A DNA stretch of 45,982 nt from contig JAKCWW010000307.1 in assembly GCA_026260175.1 (NCBI GenBank), positions 15,652 to 61,633 of the forward strand. The letters are read 5' to 3'. Of the stretch, positions 22,441 to 34,107 are shown in pieces. The position numbers and the translations under genes are program-made. The notes under the pieces were generated by a model, which was given only the letters and a program-made list of their open reading frames with translations, searched no databases and was not told the origin of the DNA. Each line of letters begins with the position of its first letter. The first letter of the stretch is position 1. The DNA is from Reticulitermes lucifugus. Lineage: Eukaryota; Arthropoda; Insecta; Blattodea; Rhinotermitidae.

Positions 22441-24593
22441 GTGACATGTGCTTGTATATAACTACTCTCCACTCTTTATGCCTACGTGCTTTCTGTAATG
22501 TTTACAGTGCACTACTTGCTGCAAAATTCACAGGGTTCTTTATTTTGCTCATTGATTGTATTTACATGTTTCTTATGATTCTCAGATTAAATAGACGTAA
22601 TTTTTCTAAACAACATTAAAGGATTTGCCTTTATAATACAGACACAGTGTGTTTCGATGAGGCAGGAACCGAATTTGTAAATGTTACTTATTTGAAATTT
22701 GTGTATTAAATATTTAACCGCAACGGTTGTTTTATTTGTTATGTTTTTTGAAAACCAGTGAATGTTTTTTGACACGAAGAATTGCACTGTCGAAATATAG
22801 GCTTTGATTACTTTGTAATTGTGCAGGAAAGTTAGGCTACATTTTGAGTTAACGTTTGTTTGCACATTACATTTTAAACACATATTAGTTTCTGGGTCTT
22901 TCCATGTTACGTTTTTAACATGCATTACTTTCTGGATCATAATGTTCAGTTATTTACAGTACTGGAAGTGGAAAATGTGTCCAGCTAGTATTGAGATAAG
23001 TGAATACAAACAGTTCGTTCATTTTGGCGTTCAAATATTCAAGAGTTTAAATAAATGACATCCCGGCCATATATGAATACACATACATATACAGAAGATT
23101 GCATTTCAGATAGCCAATCCACTCTAAATGGCACAAAATTACTAAGTGTTCGTTCCATTTTCTGATGTTAATTATTTAAATCCTAGCAGTGAGTAAATTT
23201 TTTTGTGAAAAAGGGAAAGAATTAACCTTTTCATTTTTCATCAGCGCGAATTCGAACGAAATCTAAACAGAAAAAATAACTGAATGACATTCTGTTACCG
23301 TGAGTGAGGTAGATACTTTCTCGTATGTGTGGAGTTTTTCCTTTACCGTAACAGAGCTACATGCACCTAGATAAAATTAAGCTTTTTGATTACACGGGTG
23401 TTTTATTCTGAGTAATAATGTTTTATTTCTCTGTACATCATATTTGACAAAATTTTGTATTTGCGGCGCCGATATTTATAAGCGAAGAAAATTATTCTAT
23501 TGTAATCCACAACGTTCGCTTATTGGTAAATTTTTTTTCTCCTGATTCGAACATACATTGAAACCGGCCTTTATGTTACGCCAGTATACTTGAAAGAATA
23601 CAATAATGTGTGTCAGTGTAACTGTAAATATTCGGTAATTATAAATCAAGTTGCCTTTCGGACGGCCTGGTTACATAACTAGTATGTCGATCGTTTTTAT
23701 GTACAATGTGTTTCATGCCCTTATATCAGTTCTGCAGGACCTTATTCCTGAAGTCTTTCAGGCAGAAATATTATATGAACGTGGTGCGCCTCTCTAAATA
23801 ATTACGGAGGTTTGGATGTTTGAATTTCAAGAATGATTTACGCGCACCTAGGCTGGATTCTGTATGAACATCTCCCTGCTAGATCATACATGCCCGCCGA
23901 ACCTAAATTCCTAATATACATAGTGCCTTGTTTCTGTAAGGTACCCATATCTCAGAGTTTTAGATTTTCGCGTGTGGGATCTTATGTAATAAATGATGTG
24001 TGAGTCAAAAGCGGATACAAGAGATGAAACTTTTGGCCATTTTAGATGTTGCAGAACTCTGCTGTTTATCGTAGGCTATATGAAATGGGGTCAGAAGGTG
24101 TGTAAGTTTAAGACACCTAGTTTGAACATTAATGTAAAGTGAAGTGTATATGATCTTGTTCACGAAAGCAATTAATTTATGCGTAAATCATTCACGAACT
24201 TTACTTGCCCACGGCTATGTAAATGTCAAATTTAGACCGATGTTCAAATGATTTTTGTGGCTGTGAACGTTATCAAGAATAGGTTTCTGAAATAATACCA
24301 CAGTCGTGAAGCACCCTACACAACTCAGGGATCGGCAGATCCATGTGACGTGAACATTTACCTAAACATGAAAGTTAATTTCCCATGCATGTTTTCTGAA
24401 TTTATTGGCTTTTTTTAACCTTATGCTTATTGTATTGATACCTTTACCTATGTAATATACACATATTTCATATTTCATACGTATTTCGTATGTGATTTTT
24501 TGTATAATTAATATTTAGGCTGTGCCATAGTTTAGTCTGTTGGTTATCGGCTTACCATTATTTATCACTGATCCAACAATCCATACTATGTGC

Positions 24594-24626
<33 letters not shown>

Positions 24627-25257
24627 GAAGGTTGGAATGTTATTTTAAATTTAATCTCTCTGATAATTTTGATATGCCTAAGGAAATATTTGTTGCCCAT
24701 AATGGACCGAAGAGACCCCATCTCATAACGGCCCATTACGTTATTATGTACACGCGGAAAATGTTAAAAAGAAACAACTTTTCGAATTTTGTAATATTTA
24801 CCTTCTCTTTCTGGAATAATTTAGCCAATTTTAAATGTATGGTTTCATTTGTATGTGACAGTGCGAAATTAGAAGTTTTAAGGATTTTATTATACGTCGT
24901 AACTTGAGGTTCCTTGCCGATTTTGTGAAGACTGAAGATGAAAACCACAATATTAGCGAGGGATTCTATCATGTTATACATACTTTGTCTACTGGAACAA
25001 GAGCGACATTTCGATTTTTAAGAATTTTGAAACTTCTATATATGAATCTAATTGCAATAAAGTGGAACAAAGACCGCGGCTTCGATATTCCCTGTGTTCC
25101 TTCGAAATCCAGTTTGACTGAACCCCAGTCAAGGGGTGCTCGCCCCTGTAACACAGTCAGCATTAGTTACGAAATGAGTGGCATTACTGCCACATTCACC
25201 TTTTTTTCTGAGATCTCAGTTTGAGTTTCCCATGAGTTTGAACATTAAGATTACTTT
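22441..25257. other. No gene seen; (AAT)10 microsatellite at 24594-24623
   Basis: A long AT-rich interval. A 117-codon minus frame at 22587-22940 has no motif and low-complexity composition. The perfect (AAT)n tract is the only clear structure. Confidence 0.6.
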
Positions 25258-25345
25258 TATGTATTTTTGAATGCGAAGCCGCGTAGTTTGTTAAATATAT
25301 ACCAACGTTTCGGAGGAACCTAGTGCTTCCATCTTCAAGGCAGAA
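25258..25345 (-). repeat. Interspersed repeat family 4, fragment
   Basis: The minus strand reads CTTGAAGATGGAAGCACTAG and continues GTTCCTCCGAAACGTTGGTA, TATATTTAACAAACTACGCGG. Translation gives SSETLVYI..QTTR, matching the repeat family's ETSVNIYQTTR. The same bases also resemble a hammerhead core (TTGAAGA, a GGA/TCC stem, GAAAC), but with the first core C replaced. Confidence 0.5.
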
Positions 25346-25414
25346 AAGTAAGCTCATTATGAAGGTGGTACGGATAGAAGGAAAGGTAGGATCAAAATAA
25401 TGAAAAAAGGACAG

Positions 25415-25545
25415 TGTGAAGAATGCAAGAGTGGAGGTTCTTACGACAGTGACTATGAAAATTTTTTTTAGGTCGTGTCTCCGTGCATTCTGGTACAAAT
25501 TTATTGACGTCAAAGGGAAATGCTGCCTCAATCTTCAGGTTATAG
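25415..25545 (+). repeat. Interspersed repeat family 4, 5' coding-like portion
   Basis: The frame reads ARVEVLTTVTMKIFF and then FWYKFIDVKGKCCLNLQ. This parallels EVLTAVTMK..FWDVTPCSLV..CCLHLQ, a peptide I recall being predicted from an interspersed repeat in many insects. It faces the fragment at 25258-25345 in opposite orientation, so the two are separate insertions or a rearranged copy. A second EVLTA fragment lies at 38291. Confidence 0.5.
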
Positions 25546-26043
25546 GAATAATTTTTCTTGTGAACATTTGTGAATATCTATCAGACTACACGGTTTAAAC
25601 CAAACATTGAAAAATCTTCATGCAACTTAATCGTTCTTAACATTATTTCTGTTGTTCTATGGGCCTATATTGCGAATTTCTAATTATGTGAAGCTGATTT
25701 GTCGCGCAGTTGTCGTGGACATACTTAGGCTAGACGGATATTCATGTAGCTGGAAAACGCTGGTGACGTGGTGTTAGGTTGCGTGAAAAACGGTAAGGGA
25801 GATAGTAGATTTTGCTCTCTTCTACCACCATCAAGACCTCCTGCGTTTTTCCGCTTGCATCAGCTGAAAAACAGTAGGGTTGGGATATTTTGGCAAGGCT
25901 ACTGTTTCCAACAGCTATCACGTTCCCTGGGATGAAAAGTATCCCCCTTCCGCCGTACCCCCAGGGGGTTACACTGCAATTGCCAAACGGCACTGTATTC
26001 TATTGTCTTGAATAAAAACATGTGTCTTTAATTTTTATGTAGG

Positions 26044-26200
26044 AATTAAGCAAGTTGTATCAAGCGGTAAAGATTTTGACTTGTAATGAAGGAGTACCCA
26101 GCTCGAAACTCAACCGGGATACAGACTATCCTGACTGGACGATTTAATGCCTTTCCTGCAACCTTCCAGGAGAATGCCTGGACAGTCCTTCAAACTAGGA
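26044..26200 (+). mobile_element. tRNA-derived SINE, family C (copy C4)
   Basis: A tRNA-like head (AAGCGGTAAAGATTTTGAC..GCTCGAAACTCAACC) is followed by CAGACTATCCTGACTGGACG and CCAGGAGAATGCCTGGACAG, the order typical of this family. Box B is degenerate (GCTCGAAACTC). Confidence 0.65.
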
Positions 26201-26545
26201 CACGACAGCTGTCTTACACATGCTTTCCATTTTACTAATCATTCACTAATCATGGAATCCATGGACGCTCTATATTTTCGTCTACTAAAGGCAGCTTACA
26301 CAATAGTTAAAAAAATCAGTTAACTGTATTCTACGCATTTTACGAACATGTAAACTGACTTCTGGACGACCTTATACAAACGACAAGCAGATGTGTTTAG
26401 AAGTTTAGGCATTCCCTTTCACGACATAACATATAATACCGTTTTGCACTTATTGGGATTTCTTTCTCTTGCATACAGTTTAATTTCATATTATGCCATG
26501 CCAATTTTTTTTTTCATAAAACGTGGAATAAAATTATTACAGGTT

Positions 26546-26803
26546 ATTATTTTTATTATTTTTCATGGCTCGACAGCCCCAGTGGGCCAGAAGCTCCTCG
26601 TTGTTAAGGTTTCGAGATCACACTCAGACACACCACACTCAGTAGGACTCCTCTGGACGAGTGATCGACCCGTCGCAACCTGACAACAAAAACACTCACA
26701 ACAGACAGACCCCCATGCCCCCGGCGGCATTCGAACCCGAAATCCCAGCAACCTAACGGCCGTAGACCCACGCTTTAGACCGCGCGGCCACCATTATTTT
26801 TAT
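26546..26803 (-). mobile_element. tRNA-derived SINE, family A (copy A2), with target-site duplication
   Basis: The element occupies about 26557-26792 on the minus strand, starting GGTGGCCGCGCGGTCTAAAG. Its box B remnant is GGTTTCGGGTTCGAATGCCG. The family A body runs through TCGATCACTCGTCCAGAGGA to a CATGAAAAATAATA tail. An 11-bp direct repeat, ATTATTTTTAT, flanks it at 26546-26556 and 26793-26803, showing LINE-type target-primed insertion. Confidence 0.9.
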
Positions 26804-28153
26804 AACTGCTGAAAAATGGCTCAGCCTTAAAAAAGTTTGGACAGACCTGTGTAACGGTCTCGTACGGAGAGATTCCTGTAATCGGAAGGCCAGTCCGACT
26901 ACACGACGATTGTTCTAATCTGAGACTTGCTGAAATTTCCTTCTGCTCCTCTACTGATCCCTTACTGGGGTTCCAATTCATCATTCCCGATAACTACCCA
27001 CAGTCTTCCACGTTTCCAAAAGTCGCGAACGCCACTTCGGCTGTAACAGCAGCGCCGAGCGTTAAGAGGCTGTGGTCAGTATCAGCAAAGGAAGTCGTCC
27101 GTCCAATCCCAGGTTTTCGTGGCTGTTTTACAGATAATTAGATTAACACTTCCACTGCTTTTTCTGTTGTGTCTAACTCCATGGAACATAGTCGTTACTG
27201 GAAATTTGATAATCTCTCAGTAAACCTCTTCCTCTTATGGAACTAGATATTCATTGCCATGTTTGCAATAACGCGGCACTGGACTTTATCTTGAATGTTG
27301 AAGTAATTCCACACCTTTAAAACCCAGTTTTTAAATGCCCTTTTTAATATTATTCTTCTGTCTCTACCTAGATCCCTCAAGCGGTCCTTTCTATATGTGC
27401 TGCATGCAGTGCCCATCCCATCGTCCTTTCTATAACCATCCTAATGTACGTGGCAAGGGGTATACATTAACGAGGTTTCCCGTTACACAATTTTCGTCAC
27501 CTTCTGTTACTTCCTTTCTCTTAGTAAAGTATCCTTATGAACACCTTCCTCACAGTCGCCCTCTGTCCTGTGTTTTAACCTTAGTGTACGAATCCAAGTT
27601 TCACACACATCGCTGTAACCTTTAAATACGAATGTCTGAAGGTACAGGAGCAGATAAGACTAAACAAGAAAGAATGCGGCTGAACTACGGGTTTGATGTA
27701 TCCGGAAGTGCCGACTGAGCTCACATGCAAATGCTGCTTGTAAATGCTAAACTTGTGCTGTTACTTATAAGTCCAAAATGTCTCTGTTTTATCTAAAATT
27801 ATTGACTAAATATTTACATTTGTGGCAGTGGTATTCTGTTACGGAAGATCTCTGCCCTGGCGGCAATACCGAGGTATTTGCTATGAAAGCTCAAGTATTT
27901 TGGGTTTCTGCGTCATAATTTGTCACGTATCATTAAAATCATTCACTAGAACTCTACGTCCAGTAAAATATACGCTCCGGATATGTAGCGTATTTCACAT
28001 AATAAACTGCTACTTATAAGAACTTTTCTTCATATATGTATTCATTAGAAACCGTGCACTAACAGTGCTGTTGTATTTGAGAACACACCATCGTAGTACA
28101 CAAACATATATCAATTATTTATACACCGTCCTCTGATATGTTTCCGCCTTACA
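26804..28153. other. No recognisable gene
   Basis: Short frames only (for example 96 codons at 27335-27625), none with motifs. No repeat match within the window. Confidence 0.55.
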
Positions 28154-28307
28154 ACCGTCATGGGGGAAGTTATAATTATCTCACTATTACAGGAAGAATA
28201 CTGAAGGTTTTAGCGAGTAAATTACATTTATAATAACACATGTACTTGTTTAAACCTTCAGTATTATTCCCCTAATTGTGAGGTAATTTTGATTTCCCTT
28301 ACGAAGG
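28154..28307. mobile_element. MITE-like hairpin with ~55-bp imperfect inverted arms
   Basis: The inner arms are perfect: AATACTGAAGGTTT (28197-28210) and AAACCTTCAGTATT (28252-28265), with a 41-bp loop. The match continues outward through AATTATCTCAC/GTGAGGTAATT to about 28154 and 28307 with roughly 80% identity. No coding capacity. The target duplication is not clear. Superfamily unknown. Confidence 0.6.
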
Positions 28308-28680
28308 TCCTAGGACGGGAATATATCGGGAATTATTATGTAAATAAACGTTAGATTTTCTTTGCAAACTGTTATGGTATGTTTTTAAATAAAGTACATA
28401 TTTACCTCTTGACTTATGGGATTAAGGAAGGTACGAACATCGCTTGTAATGTGATATGTTCAGTTATTTCAACAGAGAGTCTAAGTAAATAGGACATTAT
28501 TTTGGACACTGTCCAACGTATTCCGTTGCTTTTAAACACAGCGTTTAAGAAAATGGATATGTTTACATAATGTGGTGTTGGAACATGTTCCTGTTTGTTA
28601 GGGACTTTAGAGTAAGCTACTGTCTATCACTGAACCGATGCATGGGTTCAGACCCACAGGATTGTTGGAAAAGCCCGAAA

Positions 28681-28829
28681 CATTACTAGTGGTTCGCTGT
28701 AACACACCATCAACTGAAACAACAGTAATGTTTATTGTAACACACCATCGTCTAAAACAGTAGTGGCGTTTAGCGTAAAACACTATCATCTAAAATAATA
28801 GTGATGTTTAACACACCATCGTCGAAAAC
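28681..28829. repeat. Tandem repeat, 38-bp unit, about 3.5 diverged copies
   Basis: Units start ACACACCATCNNCTNAAACA. They lie at 28702-28739, 28740-28777, 28778-28810 (shortened) and 28811-28829 (partial), with a partial unit before the first. Units differ at several positions, so the array is old. Confidence 0.75.
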
Positions 28830-28929
28830 ATTTAGGGTTAGCTTAGAGTTAGGGAAAACCGGAACGTAAATTTATCAGTCAAGCACAGAAGGCGAAAAGA
28901 ACGCCCTTTGATATAAGATAAATGTAATC

Positions 28930-29045
28930 CAAATACGTGGTACACGCTTGGAAATCGAACCGCGGTCCATTCTGTGGCAGATACGTAGCAGATGCCACTT
29001 CTGAAGGCAATAAAATTATCCAGGCCACCCGACGCCTCGTGTACG
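28930..29045 (-). mobile_element. tRNA-like SINE head (degenerate)
   Basis: The minus strand carries a box B-like GCGGTTCGATTTCC (28958-28971) preceded by a possible box A (GTGGCCTGGATAATTTTATT). The spacing is wider than in a real tRNA and the acceptor stem does not pair. Probably a SINE head or tRNA pseudogene of uncertain family. Confidence 0.45.
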
Positions 29046-29120
29046 CTCGGCGCCGCTGTGACGACAAGGAACAGGAATTACCAACAGCACGAGTCACTTA
29101 TCGGACCCGGTGTCGCGTCG

Positions 29121-29128
29121 TGACGTCA
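29121..29128. promoter_or_regulatory. Perfect CRE palindrome TGACGTCA in a CpG-rich patch
   Basis: TGACGTCA is the full CREB/ATF recognition palindrome. It sits in a patch (about 29025-29150) unusually rich in CpG for this AT-rich window (CGACGCCTCG, CGGCGCCGC, GTCGCGTCGTGACG). No downstream gene or initiator is recognisable, so function is speculative. Confidence 0.3.
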
Positions 29129-29284
29129 GTAATGAAGCGCCGTCCCTGCAAGTGCTACAACTATCAGCTTTATTTACATAATTTTAATGAACTTCACTTT
29201 CACCATCCGCTTATGGCTTTTACAGTAGCTCATATTATAGGATGAATAGTGAATAGCGAAATGGAAAGTGCATGGAAGGAAGCG

Positions 29285-29450
29285 TTCGTCGCCTAAACTG
29301 CGGTATTTTTCATCATTTTCTTGGAAGGACAGAAAAATTACGGAAAACTCAAAGGAGGATATGGGGCCTTCGGGCAGAGATTTGAGCCGAAGCCTTCTTG
29401 AAGGCGAACCGGTATTAGTACCCATTATTCGACGATATTTGTCACAATCT
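29285..29450 (-). mobile_element. tRNA-derived SINE, family C relative (copy C9)
   Basis: The antisense frame reads EDMGPSGRDLSRSLLEGEPV, which tracks SPGRDLNPGPPEYEAGVL from antisense family C copies. It is preceded by WKDRKITENSK, as expected from the order in that family. The box B strand is CGGCTCAAATCTCTG. Confidence 0.5.
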
Positions 29451-30221
29451 GTTATCGAAATTTTATTTATCGTTACTGGAGGACTGTGTGGTTTTCGTCA
29501 TGTACTTAGACACCGAACAGTTCAGTTTAGCTGTGACTGTAGAATTATATTCAGTTCGATCTTAACCCCTTATCAGATACTCTGATTCGTATTCTTGGCG
29601 GGTTTCTTTAGAGTGCCAAATTAGTGTATTCAAACAAGATTTCTCGTGTTTGGATACATGTTTAGCATCCCCTCCTATTCGACACTACTTATATAAACTT
29701 CACAATTGAAACAGTTTCATTAAATATCCTAAACTACAATCCATTATGTTTGTGAGGGGATTTTACATCTAAACCATTATGGGAAAATACAAATAGAACA
29801 ATTCCTTAAAGAAGTAGGTTTAAGGGAGAGTGGTCTGGATTAATCTGGCTGGGATAGGGTCCAGTGGCAGGCTGCTGTGAACATGAGAATAAACTTTCGT
29901 TTTCAGTAACAAACGGGAAATTTCCTGCTCTGTTAATCGATTATAATATTATCAAATGGGCAATACTCCGTAGAGTTCTCTGGGTGTGTAACTTTAATTG
30001 ACCATGGCCGATTGTTTCAGATCCTGCCTAAATTAATTTTCATAATCAATGTGTTTTGCACATGAACCACTGGTAAGCCCTGCACGGTAAAATTCATTTA
30101 ATTACTATCATCTGCACACATCATAGCTACTTATAAGCTGTCTCAGCTCTTGCGATTAGTTTTATCGCAAACGTATATTATGATGGCTGTGGTATTCATT
30201 GAAGGTACCACATTTTTTTCT
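29451..30221. other. No recognisable feature
   Basis: AT-rich spacer with no gene or matching repeat. Confidence 0.6.
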
Positions 30222-30434
30222 CATGGTTTGACAACCCTAGTGGGCCTAGGCCTCCTCTGTGAGGTTCCTCGATCACAATCGGTAGGACTGCTCTGGACGA
30301 GTGATCGGCCTGTCGCAGAGACCTCTACCTGACAACACACAACACTCACAAGAGACAGACATCTCACTCGGGATTCGAACCCGCAATCCCAGCAAGCGAA
30401 CGGCCGTAAACCCACGTCTTAGACCTCACGCCAA
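30222..30434 (-). mobile_element. tRNA-derived SINE, family A (copy A3)
   Basis: Minus-strand copy with an intact box B (GGGTTCGAATCCC, at 30368-30380) and the body GGTAGAGGTCTCTGCGACAG, CCGATCACTCGTCCAGAGCA. A short internal deletion removes part of the GAGTGTGGTGTGTCTGAGTG segment present in the other copies. The tail joins TCATGAGAAAAAAATGTGG. Confidence 0.85.
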
Positions 30435-32320
30435 ATAGGATCGGCAGCGTAATATATTGCCTTTTTATATTAGTATTTCAGAAACGATTTTGATCTTCTT
30501 TTAGAGAAAAGGACGTCTACATTTTGACGTACTTCTATTTACAACGGGTCACGAAGCAAGAGGTAAATTAATACTTGACCCACGTAGTCAAACTCCTGGA
30601 GGATCAGCCCAGTGCAAAGTCTGCTTTAACAGAAGAAAGCAACGCAGGAAAACACAAGCGTATATGTCAGTACCATTCCACCAGTGCTCCATACTTGACT
30701 TCGTCTAGATGCTGGTCTTACAAGAAAGACAAACCGGAGAAGCCTGGAATCCGCAAAAAAGTAATGCTCTTTCGGAAATAGGGGAACATTGTACAGAAAA
30801 ATCTTTAGATTTTACAGTTGTATAAAACTGCAAGTAAAATTATAGGTTTCCACATTTTAATTTACATGTATAGATGGGAGACAGGAAGACAGATGTCTTG
30901 AAAGGAAGGTTAAAAACATTCTCGCAGTGTGTTCTGTGGTAATGTCTTGATCACTGTAGTTGAACATCCGATTAGTTAGTGCCGAAGAATTTATACTTTG
31001 CTGTACGCCAGATGAAACACGTTAATGGACGAGGTAAACGTTCATTCCTGTGGTTGTGTATTCATTCCCCTGTGTTTGTAAACGATGCTTTTTATCGTTT
31101 TTCATTATTACTATACCACCAAATTAGCTCGTAGGCCATCATACTGAAGTCCAATCAGTTGAACAAAACATTCCTGTGGCTGGCGTTGAAAATTTGCTAC
31201 TACAAAATTCATTTCAACAATTTTTTATGTATGAACTCTGTCCTGTATTCGTTACATAATCACCTCTTACTCATTCCGTGAATGGAAAAAGGTTCTGAAT
31301 CTGTTGGTTACCTGTTCGTCTAAAAATAATGAAAAAACTACGTAATAAAATAATGTCATTTGCACTCAATGAAATCTGTATGAAAGAAAATGAATCCAAT
31401 TTGCTAACTATATTAATTGCTTTGCCAGTAAACCGTATTTTAAAAAATTAGTACGTCGACCTATAGAGAAGATAGCGCTTTGCGAGAATATATAATAATG
31501 TGTAATACTATGAGCAGAATGCGTGTGTGTTATTACATTCCCCTAGCTATAACATAGTACAAAATCCTGCAGGTTTATGTGGTCTGTCTGGCGGTTTCAA
31601 GCACATTATAAGGCATAACACATGGAATTCTGTAAGATTTGGACAATGTGCTTTCACATTTGGAATTGTTTTTTTTTATACTTTGTCCATAGACCCTTGC
31701 TAAAGACACGTAACGACATTACATCTCACGACAGGGTAGATTCCTGTTTTCAGAAAAAAATAAGTTTCAAATACATACAGCTTTTTTTCTGTGCGCCCAG
31801 AAGTTGAATATAGATTTACCTGTCGGGCTCAAATGGGTAGGTTTCAACCGTACTTTTATCCTGAGGACTCGGGTCAATACTGTCCCCATAAACATAGTGT
31901 GTTTATTTTCAACATTGAATGAGGAACGAAGTTCATAATGTAAATAATTCCAAATAATAAGTGAAATTCATCGTAATAAAACCATAACTTTTAAAGTTAT
32001 ATAGTTGGTAGCTACAGGACTTCACCGCTACGGAACAACTCGGCCGTAAATAATACATAATGTGTCATGTCATTCGTACATGCTGAATTTAGTAAAAGTA
32101 AACGTAACTGGGTTATTTTTTGTGTGCGATAATGTTGTTTTGTGCAATTTATTATCATTTATGTGCAACATAGATATAATCTACACGCACTTAAAATCAT
32201 GAAGTGTTAGCTTATTAAGAGTGAGTTATACCAGAAATAGTTTTCTTCTTTATATCATTAAGGAAAAGGAGGTAGAGAATTGGCATTTCAGTCATTGATA
32301 AATATAATTACGAGAGCGCA
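30435..32320. other. No recognisable gene
   Basis: A 68-codon polar frame at 30575-30781 (PSAKSALTEESNAGKHKR..) is the least random-looking one, but no family is recognised and there are no clear splice signals. The rest is AT-rich. Confidence 0.5.
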
Positions 32321-32322
32321 TA

Positions 32323-33130
32323 CAAAAGTTCCCAGACTGAGTCGATTACGAAATACACGCTTCAATTTTTTGTTCGTTTTTGTCCCCTTTAAAACAGTCG
32401 TCTTCCGAGTTCATGCCAATGGTCGAGCTTTTCTCTTACAGCTGGAGTAATCGCTGGAACTGACATTGTGGAATGCGTTCAGGACGGTCAGCGATTGTTC
32501 CCGAATTTGATTGACATCCCTGGTCAGGGCGCCCTCGCAGCTTCGATTTTATTTTGGAAACAAGCAGAAATCGTATTGGGCCACCAGCCATGTTTTTGGC
32601 AGCCAAAACTTACTGCCGCTTCTGCTCGTCGGTAAGCAACTGAGGAACAAGCTTCGAAAAGATTGCCACATGTTTAAGTTGTCCCTTTGAATTCGCTGGC
32701 ATGTTCCACACGAGAAGTCTAACCTGGCATCAACCTCCAAAATGAGATTTGCGTGTCTTCTTTGATGAACTTGCAAACTTTCTTCACATTCTCTTCTTTG
32801 CGACCTGTGGAAAAACGGTATGAATTCTTACCACCTGCAACCGAGCTTACCGAACGTAAGAATTGAGAAAACCACTCAAAAACATGTGTTATGCCCATGG
32901 AATTTTCACCGAAAGCTCTTTTGAGTATTTCATGCCTTTCCGATGCAACTGCCCCGATCTTGAAGCAATTAGAAAATCTCGGATTTCGCTTGAAACTCAC
33001 AACAATAAACGCCCATCGAGAAGCAACGCTAGAGGGTTAAGGCTGCAAAATGTACTAAACTGTCTAATAAGAGAGTGACACCACGCCACGTCTTGTCACA
33101 AAGCTAATGGTGAGTTGGGGAAGTTTTGGA
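32323..33130 (-). pseudogene. Mariner element with both terminal repeats, transposase internally deleted (MLE copy 3)
   Basis: TA dinucleotides at 32321-32322 and 33131-33132 flank related ends CAAAAGTTCCCAGACTGAGT (left) and CCAAAACTTCCCCAACTCAC (right, inverted). On the minus strand the transposase reads HEILKRAFGENSMGITHVFE (N-terminal helices), EENVKKVCKFIKEDTQISF, and, after a frameshift, VRLLVWNMPANSKGQLKH then LVPQLLTDEQKR. It then jumps to AAKNMA and YDFCLFPK, which holds the third catalytic Asp region, and ends near FKGDKNEQKIE. The middle, with the first two catalytic Asp residues, is gone. At 808 bp against about 1.3 kb for intact mariners, roughly 0.5 kb is missing. Confidence 0.9.
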
Positions 33131-33132
33131 TA

Positions 33133-33670
33133 CACCTTCGTACCCTGCAAGCAATATTTTTATCAGTGTTTTTACCCAACATTCCCACAAGAATTATACA
33201 CGATTACGCTTTATATTTTATGATGAAAACATGCCCTGGTAATGGTTGTCACGATCGGAAAATGTTGGGGTACATTACGGTGGTTTTAATGAGTGTTGTG
33301 CTTTTATAATTACTGTTTTAATAAGAGAACTTCTTTAACGTGTTCATAATATTCTACCACTCTTCTATGTAATGAGCTAAGGTCTTGTTGTAACATTTTG
33401 CAACAGGCTTGCTTTTTAGGTCAGTTGTTAGTACCCATTCCAACCGTAGAGAGCGCCCATATTCGACAGTCCCCGACTGCTTATTATGTTCGCATCTATT
33501 TAGAGGCTGTCTTCTCCAACACATCGTGAGAACATGCCAAGCTTTGGTGATAATGGAACCACTTAACTTTTTGTTTGTCCCCAGTGATAACTAAATATAG
33601 CTGTCGTGCATACTTTATAATGTAATAGAAGGATATTAAAGAAAATGACACTCTTCTCAAGTATACATAA
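33133..33670. other. No recognisable feature
   Basis: AT-rich spacer between a mariner and a Penelope-like locus. Nothing supportable was seen. Confidence 0.6.
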
Positions 33671-33840
33671 AAGTTTTATTACCAACCACTGCACACAGTA
33701 TTTTTTGCTCCTACATATTTCGGTTACATGTTGTAGCCATCTTACACAGACATGAGCAGCTTATAGTACTGCGAGGAATGGTAATATGTACATTAACTTC
33801 TCACACAATCGCTATACAATACCAGTAAAATTATTCAGAT

Positions 33841-34107
33841 TAAAACTACATTCATTCATTCATCATTCATTCTGTAGTCTGTCTTACGACAGGTCCGTAG
33901 TCTTTTCCAAAGCGAGTCTTTCAGAGGGTGCGATCTAGTGCTTCCTCTTTCAATTTCCAGTATCTTCTCTTTTCCTTAAGGTCANNNNNNNNNNNNNNNN
34001 NNNNNNNNNNNNNNNNNNNNNNNNNNNNNNNNNNTTCCTTCAATCACGTGTTTTAGAAGGCAGTTTCTACTCAAGATGTGACCAATCCAGTTAGCCTAAA
34101 ACTACAT
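33841..34107 (-). mobile_element. 5'-truncated non-LTR retrotransposon with 11-bp target duplication, nested
   Basis: TAAAACTACAT occurs at 33841-33851 and 34097-34107, exactly bracketing the insert. On the minus strand the insert begins in the ORF2 C-terminus (NWIGHILSRNCLLKHVIEG), is broken by the N gap, resumes RYWKLKEEALDRTL, has one stop in place of Trp, and ends TRFGKDYGPVVRQTTE followed by an (ATGA)n tail. It is the same family as the fragment at 1-62. It is younger than the Penelope-like arms around it. Confidence 0.9.
33985..34034. other. Assembly gap (50 N)
   Basis: A run of exactly 50 N lies inside the LINE insert. From the reading frame on either side, only about 20 residues of a typical family member should be missing, so the true gap is probably short. 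Confidence 0.95.

Noticed and set aside
24594-24736. Frames with runs of Asn or Leu
   Set aside because: Translations of the (AAT)n microsatellite.
30575-30781. Possible host exon (68 polar codons)
   Set aside because: No family recognised, no clear acceptor or donor at its edges and no neighbour exon. Kept only as a note.
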